A stretch of DNA of 64,000 nt from Phalacrocorax aristotelis. Taxonomy: Eukaryota > Chordata > Aves > Suliformes > Phalacrocoracidae. The position numbers and the translations under genes are program-made. Below, one piece after another: positions 1 through 12,659 of this stretch (the stretch's first letter is position 1; every line of letters begins with the position of its first letter). The stretch is taken from contig NC_134286.1 in NCBI RefSeq assembly GCF_949628215.1, forward strand, positions 2,232,001 to 2,296,000, read 5' to 3'. The notes beneath the pieces were generated by a model. That model saw only the letters and a program-made list of their open reading frames with translations, searched no databases and was not told the origin of the DNA.

Positions 1-3000
1 GCCTGTCAAAGTCAAATTTTGCAGGAAGAAACGCTCTCGATTCCTCCTGATGTGGGTGCAGGACTGGAGAGGGCACCAGGATGTCCCCACACCCGCTCCG
101 AGATGGGGAGCAAACCCCTGGTCCCGCTCACCCACAGCCCAGCACACACCGAAGGCAGCAGAGGACACAGTTTTACCAGGGTGGTTTTAGTTCCTGATTT
201 AGTTTTCCTCCAGTTTACGAGGCAAAACATATTTTGGCAAGTGCAGACTGTGAATATTTATTGCTTTGCAATAAGTGTCTCAAAAGCTGTTCTGCTGGCT
301 CTTGGGAAAAACAGTAACCTTTCAAGCCTGGGCAGAACCGTGGGACTTGCTTTTCTCCTAATGTTACTCCCTCTTCCCATGAAGCAGAAACAACAAGTGG
401 CCCTGGGAAAAGGGATTTCTCCCTTAAATTCCAAGCCTACAAACTTTACGCATCAGCTTCAGCTATGCCCAGACACACATTCTACATGTTCACGTATGTT
501 GGTCTCATTCCTGGAAACCCAAATCCACTTGGGACCCCTCTCTATCAGGAAGTTATTCCAGTGTTTACCCTCAAATTACCATTTTATTTAAATTTAGTAC
601 TATCATTTCCTGTTCTAACCTGAAGCATCACTTCCAATAATTATTCACTCTTCCTGGTGTTAATAACCTCGGACTGTTGCCTGTCCTCCCTTCCCCTCCC
701 TTGCCCGGGCATTTCTAAACCACATTGCAAACCTCTGTCTGTTAGACTCAGTTGGTTTGATTTCAGACATCTTCAACTATTTAATTGCTTTTAAGACTTC
801 AATCTGTCATCCTCTTTCAGACAGCACCTCAGGCTCTTTCTGCTTTCCTGCTCCTCGCTGGTGTCCCTCAACATCTGCTGGTAAGCGTTGCCCAACAAGC
901 TTGCAGCGAAGGACCTTCCTGTTTAGCGGCGTGCTCTTCTGTGCCCGGTCAGATCATGCTGTCCATCTCCTGCCCGTGTCAGTCTGATTTCTGGCCCACA
1001 GCCATCCCTTTTGCTACCCGCTGCTCTCACCAACCAACATAGCTGCAGCATCTGATTAGCTCCCAGTCCAAGACATGCTCATCTGCAAGATCTCTCTGGG
1101 TGGAGAGGAAAACCATCTGCAATAAGTGACCAAATAGCCCTGGCGATGCAGCCCAAAAGTCGTTCAACATAATTCCTGTTTTCCTTCCTCTTTTGCAGCC
1201 AGATGAGCTGAGTCAAGACAACAATCAAATCAGAACAACTTTGATTTCAAAGAAATGACAAGACGAGAGTGTAAAATGGGACTAGTTATACAATGAAGCA
1301 CGAAACAGCAACTGCACCAACTGGCTCTCCTTTTTCAGGGTAATGGTTCTTAATTCGCTTTAGTACCGAACCTTCTGAGCTCCATCCGGGTAAAATAGGG
1401 GTGTCTCTTGCCAGAGGCATTAATTTTAATGTTCTTTTATGATACCAGGCAAAGTATCTTACAATGAACAAGACTTGGATTTCTAACACTTAATATATTA
1501 ATTTGTACAGTCACACTGAGGAAACATGAAATATCCTTCTTTCTGATTTGGGAAATAGGACAAAAACCCAGCAGAAGAGATGAAGGAGTGTATGGAAATG
1601 GAAGGAAGGGAACACCTCTGAGGTGCTGGGTTGGTGTCTGTGGAACACCTGTAGTTGGGCTGAGAAGCCTGTTGAGGGCAGGAGGCTAAGTGTATATTTC
1701 TCCCCCCCCCCTTGCTTTCCTTTCACCAAGACGTGTAAGCTTCGGAAACCATTCTGTGTGAAGCAGGGTTGACAGAGCTGAAAGATAGTCTGAGCCTTTC
1801 TCCTCATTTCTAACCCCAAAGTATCACCACTTAAAAATGAGCCTTGCTAGTCTCAAGCCAGATAATACTGGAAACTTGCCCTTATTGCAAAAACCCACTT
1901 GAAAATCAATTAGTAAAGGCCTAAAGAACAAACCATGCTCTGTTTTTTAAATGGGAAATAGTCCCCTATTTTTGTATTGACCTCTTAATATATTGTTTAT
2001 CCAAACTCAGAATTAATTCTTATGGGCTTAACATACCAAGATTCTTGCTTTCATCTCACTCTAGATGTATCAAATACCCTACAACTGAGTTTAGCCATAC
2101 AAAAGAGGACCTGCTCGTGGCCCTCCTGTCCTGACAACTGCTCTACAGTCCTCTCCTTTTAAGGTGCTGGGAAGAGGGAAGGAACTCGCAGAAAGTTCCT
2201 AAACCTAATGCACACACACTTAATGACGCTTGGGGGAAACATGTAGCAGAAGCATCTCGAGCTGTGGCTGCCCCAGTCACTTGCTGGTGGGAATGGTCTA
2301 TTTCCCAGGACAAGCTGCGTCATGCGAACTTGCTCAGCTGTCAGCTCTTCAGGAGAAGACGGATTGCTGATCACAAGGGAAGACGGGTACGTGCGGGCCA
2401 TCCTGTCACCTGTGCTGGGAAAGGGGAGGATCTGAGGAAGATAGTGTGAAAGCTTTTTTCCTAAGGGAAAAAAAAATCTTGCGGGTGATTTTATCTCCTT
2501 AGTTATATCTGATAATTAAAATGCAGCAGTGCTACATATGGTGGTGGAGGTTGGGAACATCGCAGAGCCCTGGCCATAGTCCTTGGTCAGCCACTTCTAG
2601 GGAAAGCCACGCCATCTGGCTCAGACTGAGGGTACCAGCCACGAACATGCCATAATAAGATTCATTAGTGTTGATCTCAAATGCAATACAGCAGCAATTA
2701 AAAATCATGGCTTGATAATCATATTGACTCTGAGTTTTGGCAATAGCATTTAAAATCCAAAGGCAACATATCTGCTTCCCTCCATCTGAAGATCGCTCAA
2801 GATATGAGAGTACTGCTGGAAGAGAAAAATTCTCCTATGGGGGATGACACATAACTATACCCTGTCCAGCAGATATCAGCAGAGCTTTTGGAAAACTGAG
2901 ATATTCTCATGTTGGAATTAATGCCTTTTTAGTCTCTTCCAGTAAATTCCCAAGTGCCGAGAAGCAGACAGCTAAAGGAGAACGGTAGTTACTGTCTGGT

Positions 3001-6000
3001 AAAGACTGGTGTTCATTACCCATTGCCAAGCAACCTCTTAAACCCCCCTCTTTGCGTTGCTTCTGATCCACCATCTTGAGAGTTACAGCGATGCAGGTCA
3101 CCAGGCGGTCAGGGCCCAGAGGTACCACTGGTGGAGACGGGTTTTCCCCCAACCTTCTACGAACTCCCTGAAGTAGTTTTTATGAGGTTTTGTTTCAAAT
3201 TTGCAACACTCTGAATACACATAGATATGAAACACACCAACACAGCTTATCTGTTTGCGCATCAAAACTACGTTGGCTTTGCGAGGTCAGGCTCAGAAGT
3301 GACTTCTGACATTGGACTGACACAAAAACCCATGGCCAACGGCACCCTCTTCTCAAGAGAATTCAGAGTTCTGTGCAAACTGTCTGCACATGTCTGAGAT
3401 TTATGGCTACGCTTGCTCCCTGAAGATCATCCTACATCATGAAAATTGGCCTTTTTTGGCCATCTGAGTACTTTGGAGATAAATCAGCTATGCTTCTGTT
3501 TAACTTACATGCTGAGACTGACAAGGAATTGATGTTAAAGACCATTTGTTCGAATACTTGTACTTAATCTGGGTGGCTGCTCTCTGCTTGGCAGCCTTAT
3601 TAGGTGTTCTTCCAGGGCCTTTCCTGATGTGCACCATAATGTTTTACACTCCTGCAAGTCCCGGAGGGTCACTGTATGCTGTGTCCTTTGTACCTGCCTG
3701 TCCTCCATGGAGGGCAGCAGACCCAAGCAGAGCAACCCAGTTAGGGATGAAGATTTCTGCTGAAAATGGAGCATTTTTTGCCCACCCAGTGTTAAACCTA
3801 CTGATTTCTGCACTGTCTTCTGATTAATCTACCCACATTCAAGTTTTTCCAGTGCCTTCAAAAATCAGATTTCAGCTTCTCATTCCTGCCTTTAAAGTGC
3901 TGTAGTAGAACAGAATTAAGCAGCAGCAAGCTGATGTTTTTCCTCAGACTTTTACTGCAGGAACCACAAGCCATTCGTTCAGCTGAAGTCTTGGCTTGCT
4001 GCATTATTTATATAATTGCACTTGTATGCACTATTCTATGTTGTGTTTTCCTTCTAATTTTTCCCACAATGCTTTTTTCTGAGGCGCAGCAGGGCTCCCT
4101 AGAACAGGATCATTGTTATTTAGCTTTTATTTTTGTTTTACAGACATCAGAGATTTTGGAAGGAGTAACTGTTCTAGCAAGTCTGTAGGGTCACGTCAGT
4201 GCAGAAATCAGCACGAGCACCTGCCACATCTCCCCACCAGGGACCAGCTTCCAGTACTTCTGCATCTCTGCAATTGCACTGACTACTGCCAGCAATAACA
4301 GATGGGTCCCAGGTACTATTTTACACCTCCCAGTGCTCTCCTCAAAAGAGGGGGAAAAGCAAATCCCAACAGAACTACCCAAAGCTGGGAATCCTTTAGC
4401 CTTCTCTGCACTGGTCGGGGTGATAACCACTGGCATTAGCAGCGTCCCCCGTGCACACTGGGCTGATTTGTGGGAGGCAGGTAACACACCATCTGCAGTT
4501 TCAGCTGGCAGCGAGGGCCATTTTCTTCTGAGAGCCACTGATGTGGTCTTAAGCAAAACCCCAAACTTCTGGTAATTCCCCATTTAACAGATATGTTACT
4601 CCTCCTACCCCCACTCTCTCCAGATCTTTTATCTTATCAGCTCCAACAGACTTGTGATCTACCAAGTGACAAGACCTAGAAATACTCATACCAGCTTTCT
4701 CTGATCTTAAGACTAGAATTTGTCTGAGCAGCAACCAACATTAGCTGTCCTCTGTTGTCCTGGATCACAACAGCTCCAGCTGTCCCAGCTTGTACAAAGC
4801 TCTCTTCCACTCCCACCGACACCAATGCTCTCTCTGGTCTACTTGTCTTAAGCAATTTGCCCAAAGCTCTGTCTTTGCCATAAAACCCCCTACTAGACAG
4901 ACCTGTCTGTAACTGCTCTGCCTGGCCAGGCTGTGGTACCAGGCTGAAGCATCCTCCAGAAAGGATGTGCTCCAAGAAGATTTCCTTGTCAACCAGAAAT
5001 AGACATTTTATATTTATCTCTTGAGAGTTCTACAAAATAGGAAGGTTCAGCGGACAAAGCATCAAACGTAAGACCTGGGGAAGCTGCTCGGCAGGACACA
5101 GCTCAGGGCTGAAGCTCACCAAAGGACTTTTACAGTACTGAAGCCAGCCCTATTTTAACAGCAATTTTATCCTCATCTGTTACGAACCTTTGAAAGCCAA
5201 ACTAGCGCAATAGCCACGCACAAAAAAGGAGCGGGAGAGGAACGACAAGTGGGAGAGGGTAAGAATGAAAAAAGTGCCATTTTTGTTTAATATGTGTTTA
5301 TGCTCCCTCCAAGCTTTTTCTCAGAGTTACAGCTTTGTTATTACAGACAACGAGAAGCAAAAGAACAGGAGCAGCTCGTGCAAGAGCCGGCAACGCAGCA
5401 CACAAGCTGCAGCGGGAGAAAGTGAAGCAAGAGATGATAAGGCAAATATGAACAGGCAACGGCTTAAGGAAGCAGCGGAGAAAGGTGCCAATACTCTCAC
5501 CTCTAACTCCTTGCTTGCTTGCTTTCTCGTATGAACCTCCGCTTACAGGAAAAGGAATGATTTTCACCACAGCAGCAAGAGAGCAGGCCCACAGCCACAC
5601 TAGTGCTGCGGCACTAAGCACTAAATAGGTGAGACTAGATGGATCAAGTCACTTCAAGAACAAGCATCAGGAAAAGGGAATAACCTGTGCTGAAATCCTG
5701 CTTGGGTGATCAGGGGGCTGTAGAGATCCTCCTCTATCAGAGTCAGGCACTGATGAAGCTGTGGAGCGAAGGCATGCAGGTCCACTGAAGAAAGCACCCA
5801 GGCGAGGGGGTTTTCCACGGAGACCAGAGCTGAGGGTGGGCTGGAAGCTCTCTGTAGCTTGGGAGTAGCATATTTTGGCCAGGACTAATTGAGATGTGAA
5901 CAAGTGTAACCTTCCCCTTTCCTGAATCCCAGCTGGCCTGGTCAAACCCACTTTCCCCTCCAAGCTGACCTTCTCAACCTCAGCTGCCCAATTACCAACA

Positions 6001-9000
6001 ACCTCTCCTGCTCTGCAAGGACAGCCCTGCCTGCCTTTTCTTGACCAAGGGAACTCTATAAACCTGTGATTGCTCACAAGGACCTGCCGTGCTTCCCCTG
6101 GGGGCTGTCTTCAATGTGAAAAGCCAACGCAGCCCGTCTCCCTTTGAGAGGAAAGCGCAGTGAGAACTTGGCACAAGGCAGTCCCTGCCAGCCCCTCCAT
6201 CCACAGGCATTTCCCCCAGCTTGCTGCAGGATTTACTCCCTCCACGTGCCACTCGGTGGCCGCTCGCAGGCGGCTGCGTGCTGCCAGGCTCAGCCTGCTC
6301 GGGCTTAGTTACATTATGGACTGTCAAAAATGTTAAATGGGAGCACAAAGAAGTCTTGGCAATAAGGGACAACGGCCAGTTTTCCAATGTTTAAACAACC
6401 TAAGCATTAAACAGGCCTAAATAACTCCCTCAGGACAACTGTATTTCCAAAATGGTTTTCTAGGGTTGCCACCAAGGTTGCTCAGAGTGTCTGAAGGCTG
6501 ACAATGGTGCACGTAGGCTTCTCTCTTACTTAACTGTTTTTCTATATAAGCTATTTTTGTCCATCTGTGCGGTACCACTGGGAAACAATTTACCAAGGCC
6601 TGTCATCTGTTCGAAGAAAAATACACCTACTAATACAGGAATTGCATGGAGTAGCACAGAATTTGTTTCCTCCTTTCATTCTTTTAGGCAACAATAACAC
6701 TCTAAGTAGTTCCTAAGATCTTTTGTCAAAGAAATTAATTTTTCTTTCTGTCAACTAACTTTCCCCCATGCCGGCTGAAGATAACAGAGAAAGCAGATTT
6801 CTGGTAAACACTGAAGGCAGTACCAGTAATTCCTGTCGCACTTTTTTCAGCTCCCCTCGGTGGTGGAAGGGTCTCTCCATGTGATGACTGCTCGTACAAT
6901 GATCTGGATGGAGGCAAATCACGGCATTAGCTCCGTCGCTGCTCATAGGTCGGGATTTCCAGCTCGGCTGCCGAGTGAGCTATGAAAGACCACTGCTTAG
7001 TGCAGGCTTCGTCTGCTCAAATCCTGCCATGCTCCAGCCATGCCTTCACTAAGCTCTTACCATCCCAAATACTCCTTTAGGCTTTTCTGATGACTCTGCA
7101 TTTACCTCCCACCACTGCAATGAGCTTTTGCTCTGCTTTCATTTGCCACAGAGGTGTAAAGGTTGGAGAATACCCTTACTCCACATAAATATGCATTTAA
7201 TGAGACATGGGACAACATTACCTCTGCTTGTAAGTGACCTACACGACCCGGTCTGGGGTGGTACCTCATCCTGGAAATGGCACCGGTGCTACGTGTCACC
7301 CACAGCAAATTAAAATGCAACAAGACCTGGGCAAATCTTCTATTTCCTGATGCTATTAGGAAACAGGAATCTCCTTCTACTGAACTCAACCATTTGCAAC
7401 ATGTCCAGACCTCAAGAGCTGTTTTCATTTCGCGACTGAATTTTCAGTTCCAGGGGTTCTTCACTCATTACTCAATGATAATTTGCTATTCCAATTTACA
7501 AGCCTGACCGAAATTGCTTTCTTAAAAAAACCCAACAAACCAAAGCAGACATCAGAAACTGCCTCCCCCCCACCAAAACCAAAAGAAAAATCTCAACCTC
7601 AGACGAAGATATCCTTGGAAAACAACTACAACTCATGCCAAGCTGAAAAACACATTTGCAAACATTTTCTTCTCATGCAGCCCCAGTCACTGGAAAACAA
7701 TTTCCTTGATGTGTCTTCTGTTTTCCCTCAGGGGAAAACAGAAATTAGGCTCATATTCAGGGGAAGCAGCACAAGTGTTTATGGAGGAAATGATTTCCAA
7801 AGAAAGTCTGGGGTAGCAACATATGCGTATCCTCCAGGGTCTCAAGGACAGCAAATATTTTTCTGGGAAATATGTGTTGAACCCATTTCAGAATAGTAGT
7901 GGCAACCACACGTCTGCGTGACCATGGCCCTGTCATCTCCCTGGGTTTACTGCCTGGTGGGTGTTCACCTGCACCAGCAGATATCCGGTCCACACCACTG
8001 CTGGTGCCGTGACGGACCGCGCCCAAACAGAAGAGGTATCATCCAAGCCTGTTAGAAGGCCGAGCCGTGGCTGAATATGTACACACGTGTATGCATAAAT
8101 GAATATTTGACACCCGCGCGGGGGCGGATGGGGGATGCACAGTGCTGGTACCCACTCCTCGCCTGCCCTGCCGGGCCTCAGAGCTCAGGTGCAGCAAGGA
8201 CTGCTTTCCTTTCGTGCCTGGCTGGCCACGGAGCAACACCCACCAGCAGCAATGACTGGAGATGCTCAGGCTGCCAAAAGTTTTTTAAAAATCAGGCGAA
8301 AAAGTGAAATTATTTGCTGTTGCCACTGGATACAACAACAAATAGCTTCAAGTGGGCCAAGCCTATGTAGCAGCCTTGTTATGTCTGACCATACCAAGGT
8401 GACGACTAAGAGCAGCAGAGGGCAAAGAGCAGCGTGGGCAGGCTGGGGGGAGCGGAGCGGGGCGGGCAGGTGCCTGGGGGAGCGCGGAATCGGGGTGCAT
8501 TTCAGACAGACGTGAGAACGGCAGGGTGTTCCTGGGAAGTTTCCAGCATGACTCTAACTACGGATGTCCCTGGACCACTCCTAAACACTGAGCAGTGGTG
8601 GGGTGGGACATGAATCATTATGACGATATTTTGTTATTTTGCTAATGAATGTTAACAAAATAACAACAAATTTTTAAGGTGAAGCAAGGGAGTGAGGGGC
8701 CTTGTTGCTCCCAGTGACACGGCTCACCCCCATTTTCCCTTTGCTTGGGAGGGCTGGATGCAGAGCAACTCTTGCAGGCATTCGTGTTTCCAAGAGGCAC
8801 CTCAGTGCTGCTCTCATGCTTTGGTTTGCTGTTAGGAATAATAAAAAACTGTAGGCTGCGTGTAAAATGCATAATAAAAAATGTAGGCTCCAAATTTGAC
8901 AGCACAATTCCTATCGGAAGACCACAGAAATGAGCTCACTTCCCTTTTGTGGCAAGCTGGGGGATGTGGGTTTCTGCCTTCTCACATGCTTCACATGGTG

Positions 9001-9831
9001 TATTTGTTCTCAGGTGTGAGGAGCTGGAAGGAAAACAAAAGTTTTGAAAGATTTTTGGTCAGATGATTTATGAAATGCAGGAAATATGAGAAAAGTAAAA
9101 CTGGGTATCTGTGTCTTGGCCTGAGGTTGAAAAACAGCCTCCCTTACCCATGCCAAGCATACAGGATAGCTTCTTGCTGATGGTTATGGTTTTGTCTATT
9201 GCTTTCTTGGAAAAGCTGGTAAAAATTCACCAGACATTCTTCCTGACTGTCCTATGCATCTTGTTCAAGGTAAAAATGTCAAAGCAATTGGGCCTACTTA
9301 TGAATACAATATTAGACTTTGTGAGTAAGGCTATACGTTTTACATATGCGTTAGGTACAAAGAAACACCCAGAAAGTAAAAAATAGAGGGAGAACACAGG
9401 TTATGAATAAAAGATAATTTAGATAAATGGAGGCAAGTAACAAGGGGACACTTAACAAGCAAACATGCCATTTGCAGTAGGAAGAGTTCCTAGACTGTGC
9501 ATCAAGGAAGGGGAGGAAAGGTCATTAGATGGAGACATTAAAAATTAATCAAGACAAAGTACTGGACCAATAATGGCAGTGAAAGAAAACCTTCTGCATT
9601 GATGGGATGTAGTAAGATCTTTTAAATTCAAATAGATTTAATTTCATGATTCAGTAAAGTAACAAATTCTGCCTTGGAAATGGAATAATGCGAGAGGGCA
9701 GCATTTAGTGTGGGGACACACGGAGGCACCGTCTTTGCAGGAGGTATCAAAATTGCCACTAGTGCTCCTCCAAGGGCAGAGCAAAAATCACATTTAATTG
9801 TTGGCACCAAGAAGAAAACACCGTACGCGTG
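1..9831. other. Unique sequence, no gene or repeat recognised
   Basis: The longest frame (19-591, 190 codons) has no recognisable domain, and no frame shows a splice-bounded conserved motif. Small simple tracts only: C10 at 1702-1711 and short A runs. It is best read as intergenic or intronic. Confidence 0.6.
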
Positions 9832-9852
9832 TAGTTTCACACTGTGAAACTA
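9832..9852. repeat. Perfect 10-bp inverted repeat with 1-base centre
   Basis: TAGTTTCACA at 9832-9841 is followed by C and then its exact complement TGTGAAACTA at 9843-9852. It lies in otherwise unremarkable sequence 0.5 kb before the retroviral LTR. It has no loop, so a palindromic protein site is a more natural reading than an RNA hairpin. Chance is also possible. Confidence 0.85.
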
Positions 9853-10363
9853 TGAGGACTCACGGCGATGGCGGCAGTCTGGTCCGAGGCAGGGTGACCG
9901 GAGGAGTTCAGCAGAAAGCTGGGGTGCCAGAGCTCAGGAAGTCTGTGGGTGCCGTGGAAATTCCCACCACCCTTGTCCTCGGAGATGAGCCGAGCAATGC
10001 CAGCACAGGAATGCTGTGACTCAAAGGTAAGCGTTTCCCTAGACCCTTAACTGCAAACAGACTGAACTGACCATGCTAGCTACAGCGGCAACTGCGGCTG
10101 CTGTGAGCCACGGACGAGAACGATAGACTGCGTGTAAAACCATGCTATAGACACAAATGAAGAGCCACAAAGGCTTATTCGTTGCACAGCACAGAGAGAA
10201 TCAAGTGGTCAGCGGCTGAGGAGGGATTTGTGCAGGCAGGGTTGTAGCTCTGCGGGGCTGGAGTCCAAGAGTGGTTACCCTGGGTGGTAGGGAGGTTTCA
10301 GGCTTTCCTGCCTTATTCATTTAGAAGAGCTGTCAGCTGAGAACTTGCAAACTCATTCAAGAG

Positions 10364-10769
10364 CGTCCTGGTTTCAGCTGGGTTACAGTTAATTTTCTTT
10401 CTAGGAGCTGGTACAGTGCTGTTTTGGATTTAGTATGAGAATAATGTTGACAACACACTGATGTTTTAGTTGTTGCTAAGTAGTGCTTATACTAGTCAAG
10501 GACTTTTCCAGCTTCCCATGCTCTGCCAGGGGCACAAGGAGCCGGGAGGGGAGGGGGCACAGCCAAGAGAGCTGATCCAAACTGGCCACAGGGATATTCC
10601 ATACCATATAACGTCATGTCCAGTATATTAACTGCGGGGAGTTGGCTGTGGGAAGCAGTGATCATGGCCGGGGACTGGTGGCGCCAGTCAGTGGGTGGTG
10701 AGTGGTTGCATCACTTGGGATTTTTTTCCCTGGGTTTTGCTTCTCTCTTTCTCTCATGGTTTTCATTAT

Positions 10770-10807
<38 letters not shown>

Positions 10808-10948
10808 TTATTATTATTAAACTGTTCTTATCTCAACCCATGAGTTTTCTTACTTTTGCCCTTCCGGTTCTCTCCCCCAGTCCACTGGGGTGGGGGCAGT
10901 GAGCGAGCGCCTGTGTGGGGCTCAGTTGCTGGCTGGGGTTAAACCACA
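10364..10948 (+). mobile_element. Endogenous retrovirus LTR (avian type)
   Basis: The segment begins with GTCCTGGTTTCAGCTGGG (the expected leading TG is now CG) and ends with GGTTAAACCACA. It contains a TATA-like AGTATATTAAC at about 10622, a trinucleotide tract, an ATTAAA-type signal at about 10816, and a conserved pyrimidine-rich downstream part. I recognise this as a common bird retroviral LTR from memory; no database search was possible. The order of promoter, poly(A) signal and adjoining primer binding site places the LTR on the plus strand. I could not identify a target-site duplication because the right end of the insertion is unclear. Confidence 0.72.
10765..10818 (+). repeat. (ATT)2(ACT)12(ATT)4 trinucleotide tract inside the LTR
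   Basis: Two ATT units are followed by twelve uninterrupted ACT units (10771-10806) and four ATT units. The tract sits just upstream of the LTR poly(A) region. ACT units probably arose from an ATT tract by one T-to-C change that then expanded. Confidence 0.9.
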
Positions 10949-10959
10949 AGAGCCTTTTC

Positions 10960-10977
10960 TGGCGCCCAGCGTGGGGG
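10960..10977 (+). other. Retroviral primer binding site, tRNA-Lys1,2 type
   Basis: TGGCGCCCAGCGTGGGGG lies 11 bases after the LTR end. It matches the complement of the tRNA-Lys1,2 3' end apart from an A-to-G change at position 10 and a change at the final base. A lysine primer site directly downstream of a plus-strand LTR identifies that LTR as the 5' LTR. The expected leader and gag do not follow; antisense pol sequence does. Confidence 0.7.
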
Positions 10978-11490
10978 ACAGGAGATGTTTCCAGCCAGCC
11001 GGTGGTTGCTTCCACCATTGTCAGCACATGGCGCTTGCCTTGGCAGGTCTGTGGGAGTGTGATGTAGTCAATCTGCCAGGCCTGCCCGTATTTATATTTC
11101 AGCCATCGTCCCCCACACCACAGAGGCTTTACCTGCTTCGCTTGCTTGATTGCAGCATGTTTCACATTCATGGATAACCTGTGCAATAGCGTCCATGGTC
11201 AAGTCCAGCCCTTGATCACGAGCCCGCCTGTATGTTGCATCTCTCCCTTGATGGCCTGAGGTGTCATGGGCCCACCGAGCTAGAAATAATTCACCCTTAC
11301 ATTGCCAGTCCAGATCCACCCGAGCCACTTCAATCTTGGCAGCCTGATCCACCTGCTGGTTGTTTTGATGTTCTTCAGCGGCCCGACTCTTGGGGACCTG
11401 AGCATCCCCGCGACGTACAAAACACTGGGGGTGCCCACTGTCCTGGGCATTTGCCCATACTACCCCACGTACCCTGCCACTCATAACTAT
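10978..11490 (-). pseudogene. Antisense retroviral pol fragment: RNase H end and integrase N-terminal half
   Basis: On the minus strand the frames 11484-11092 and 11186-10980 together show the end of a retroviral RNase H/connection region. An integrase zinc-binding module follows (HDTSGHQG, then CETC about 30 residues later). After that comes the start of the catalytic core (WQIDYITLPQ carries the first catalytic Asp, and TMVEATTGW follows). The match stops near PVPHA at the primer binding site, before the second catalytic Asp and the Glu. The zinc module and core start lie in different frames, so at least one frameshift is present. This is a dead fragment of an endogenous retrovirus. It points away from the LTR in the opposite sense to normal pol, so the element is rearranged. 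The left boundary is sharp; the right boundary is uncertain, somewhere between 11480 and 11650. Confidence 0.72.
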
Positions 11491-11649
11491 CGAGCCCTGG
11501 GGCAGATCTCTGGGTGATATTCTTAAATTGCTTATTAACTGTAGACAAAACCACAGCTATGGGGAATTTCCTTCTCGGCTACTTTTGCCTGGATGAGGGG
11601 CATTTCCCAAAGTGCTGTTACCACTATTATTTCCAGAGTGGAAATGTGA

Positions 11650-12659
11650 GTCAGTGAAGGAAGAAGCCAAAACCAAGTGAGATTTCCATTAACATTTTTG
11701 AGCCTAGTTCTTCCCCCCAGTTTTATGAATCACCACCATTTCTTCATGCATTTACCTATAATCTTGATACATTCAATACCTTACACAAAAAGGACTATGC
11801 CATCAACCTTTACACTGTTTCCCTGTAAGGAAATCTTTTCTGTCAGCTATGCAAAAGGGTCTGATGAAGTCCTGGAAGCCACTTGCAAGGATGTCTTACC
11901 CCTGGACTTAATGTCTACAAGGAATAAACATTACATTAGTAATGCTTTATCCCAGCATTTTCCCTCATTAAAAGTGAATTTCCTTTTCTAGACTGAAAGT
12001 AGAGAATAAAGGCAATAAAACAAATGAGCTGGTTATTTTCTTTGCTGATGAGCTGTTTGGAAAGGTGGAAAGTAGAAACTTGTGTTCTGGAGAGAGCTGC
12101 AGAATCCGGTCAGGTCACATATCTCCATACCTGCCCCTCCACGCTTTAGCAAGGGGCCAACATAAAACATCCTCTCTGTAATGAACAGCTGGGAAGATTC
12201 TTGTCTGTGCACGGCCAGGGGAGATAATTACTGTCGTCTGCCAGCAAAGGCGTGATCACCTTGCCTTGTGCCCTGCCTGAGGATATCGGTCACGTCCGAG
12301 AGGCAGCTGTGTTGGACTTGAGGACGCATTGGAAAGTCCATCCCTCCCTTGGAGAGTATGCTTCAAGCAGTTTTCAGCTGCTTGAAGCCCTGAGCCAGCA
12401 GGGATAGGGCTGAAAGCCTCCAATTCCTGTTTCTCCAGCGTGCAGGTTCTGCTGTTTTTCCACCAGAAAGGGCACAAAGCAGGTCAGCTCAGCAGCTTTT
12501 GGGAAGCCCTCCTGTTGGTTTGCTGCTTGTGAAGGTCTGGCTGTACTGGCTGATGCTTTGGTGCCTGTAGGAGCTGCTACGTGTCACTCCCGTCCTTGAG
12601 ACTCTTCCCTTTGTCACCCAACCCTTCCTCATATTTGCAAATACCTGCCTGACCTCCTT
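11650..12659. other. No gene seen; flank of the retroviral fragment
   Basis: Nothing could be tied to pol beyond about 11650. No inverted second LTR (searched by eye for the reverse complement of the LTR ends) is present before the CR1 piece at 12660. Confidence 0.5.

Noticed and set aside
19..591. A 190-codon plus-strand frame near the window start
   Set aside because: No recognisable domain, no signal or splice context, and a composition like non-coding sequence.
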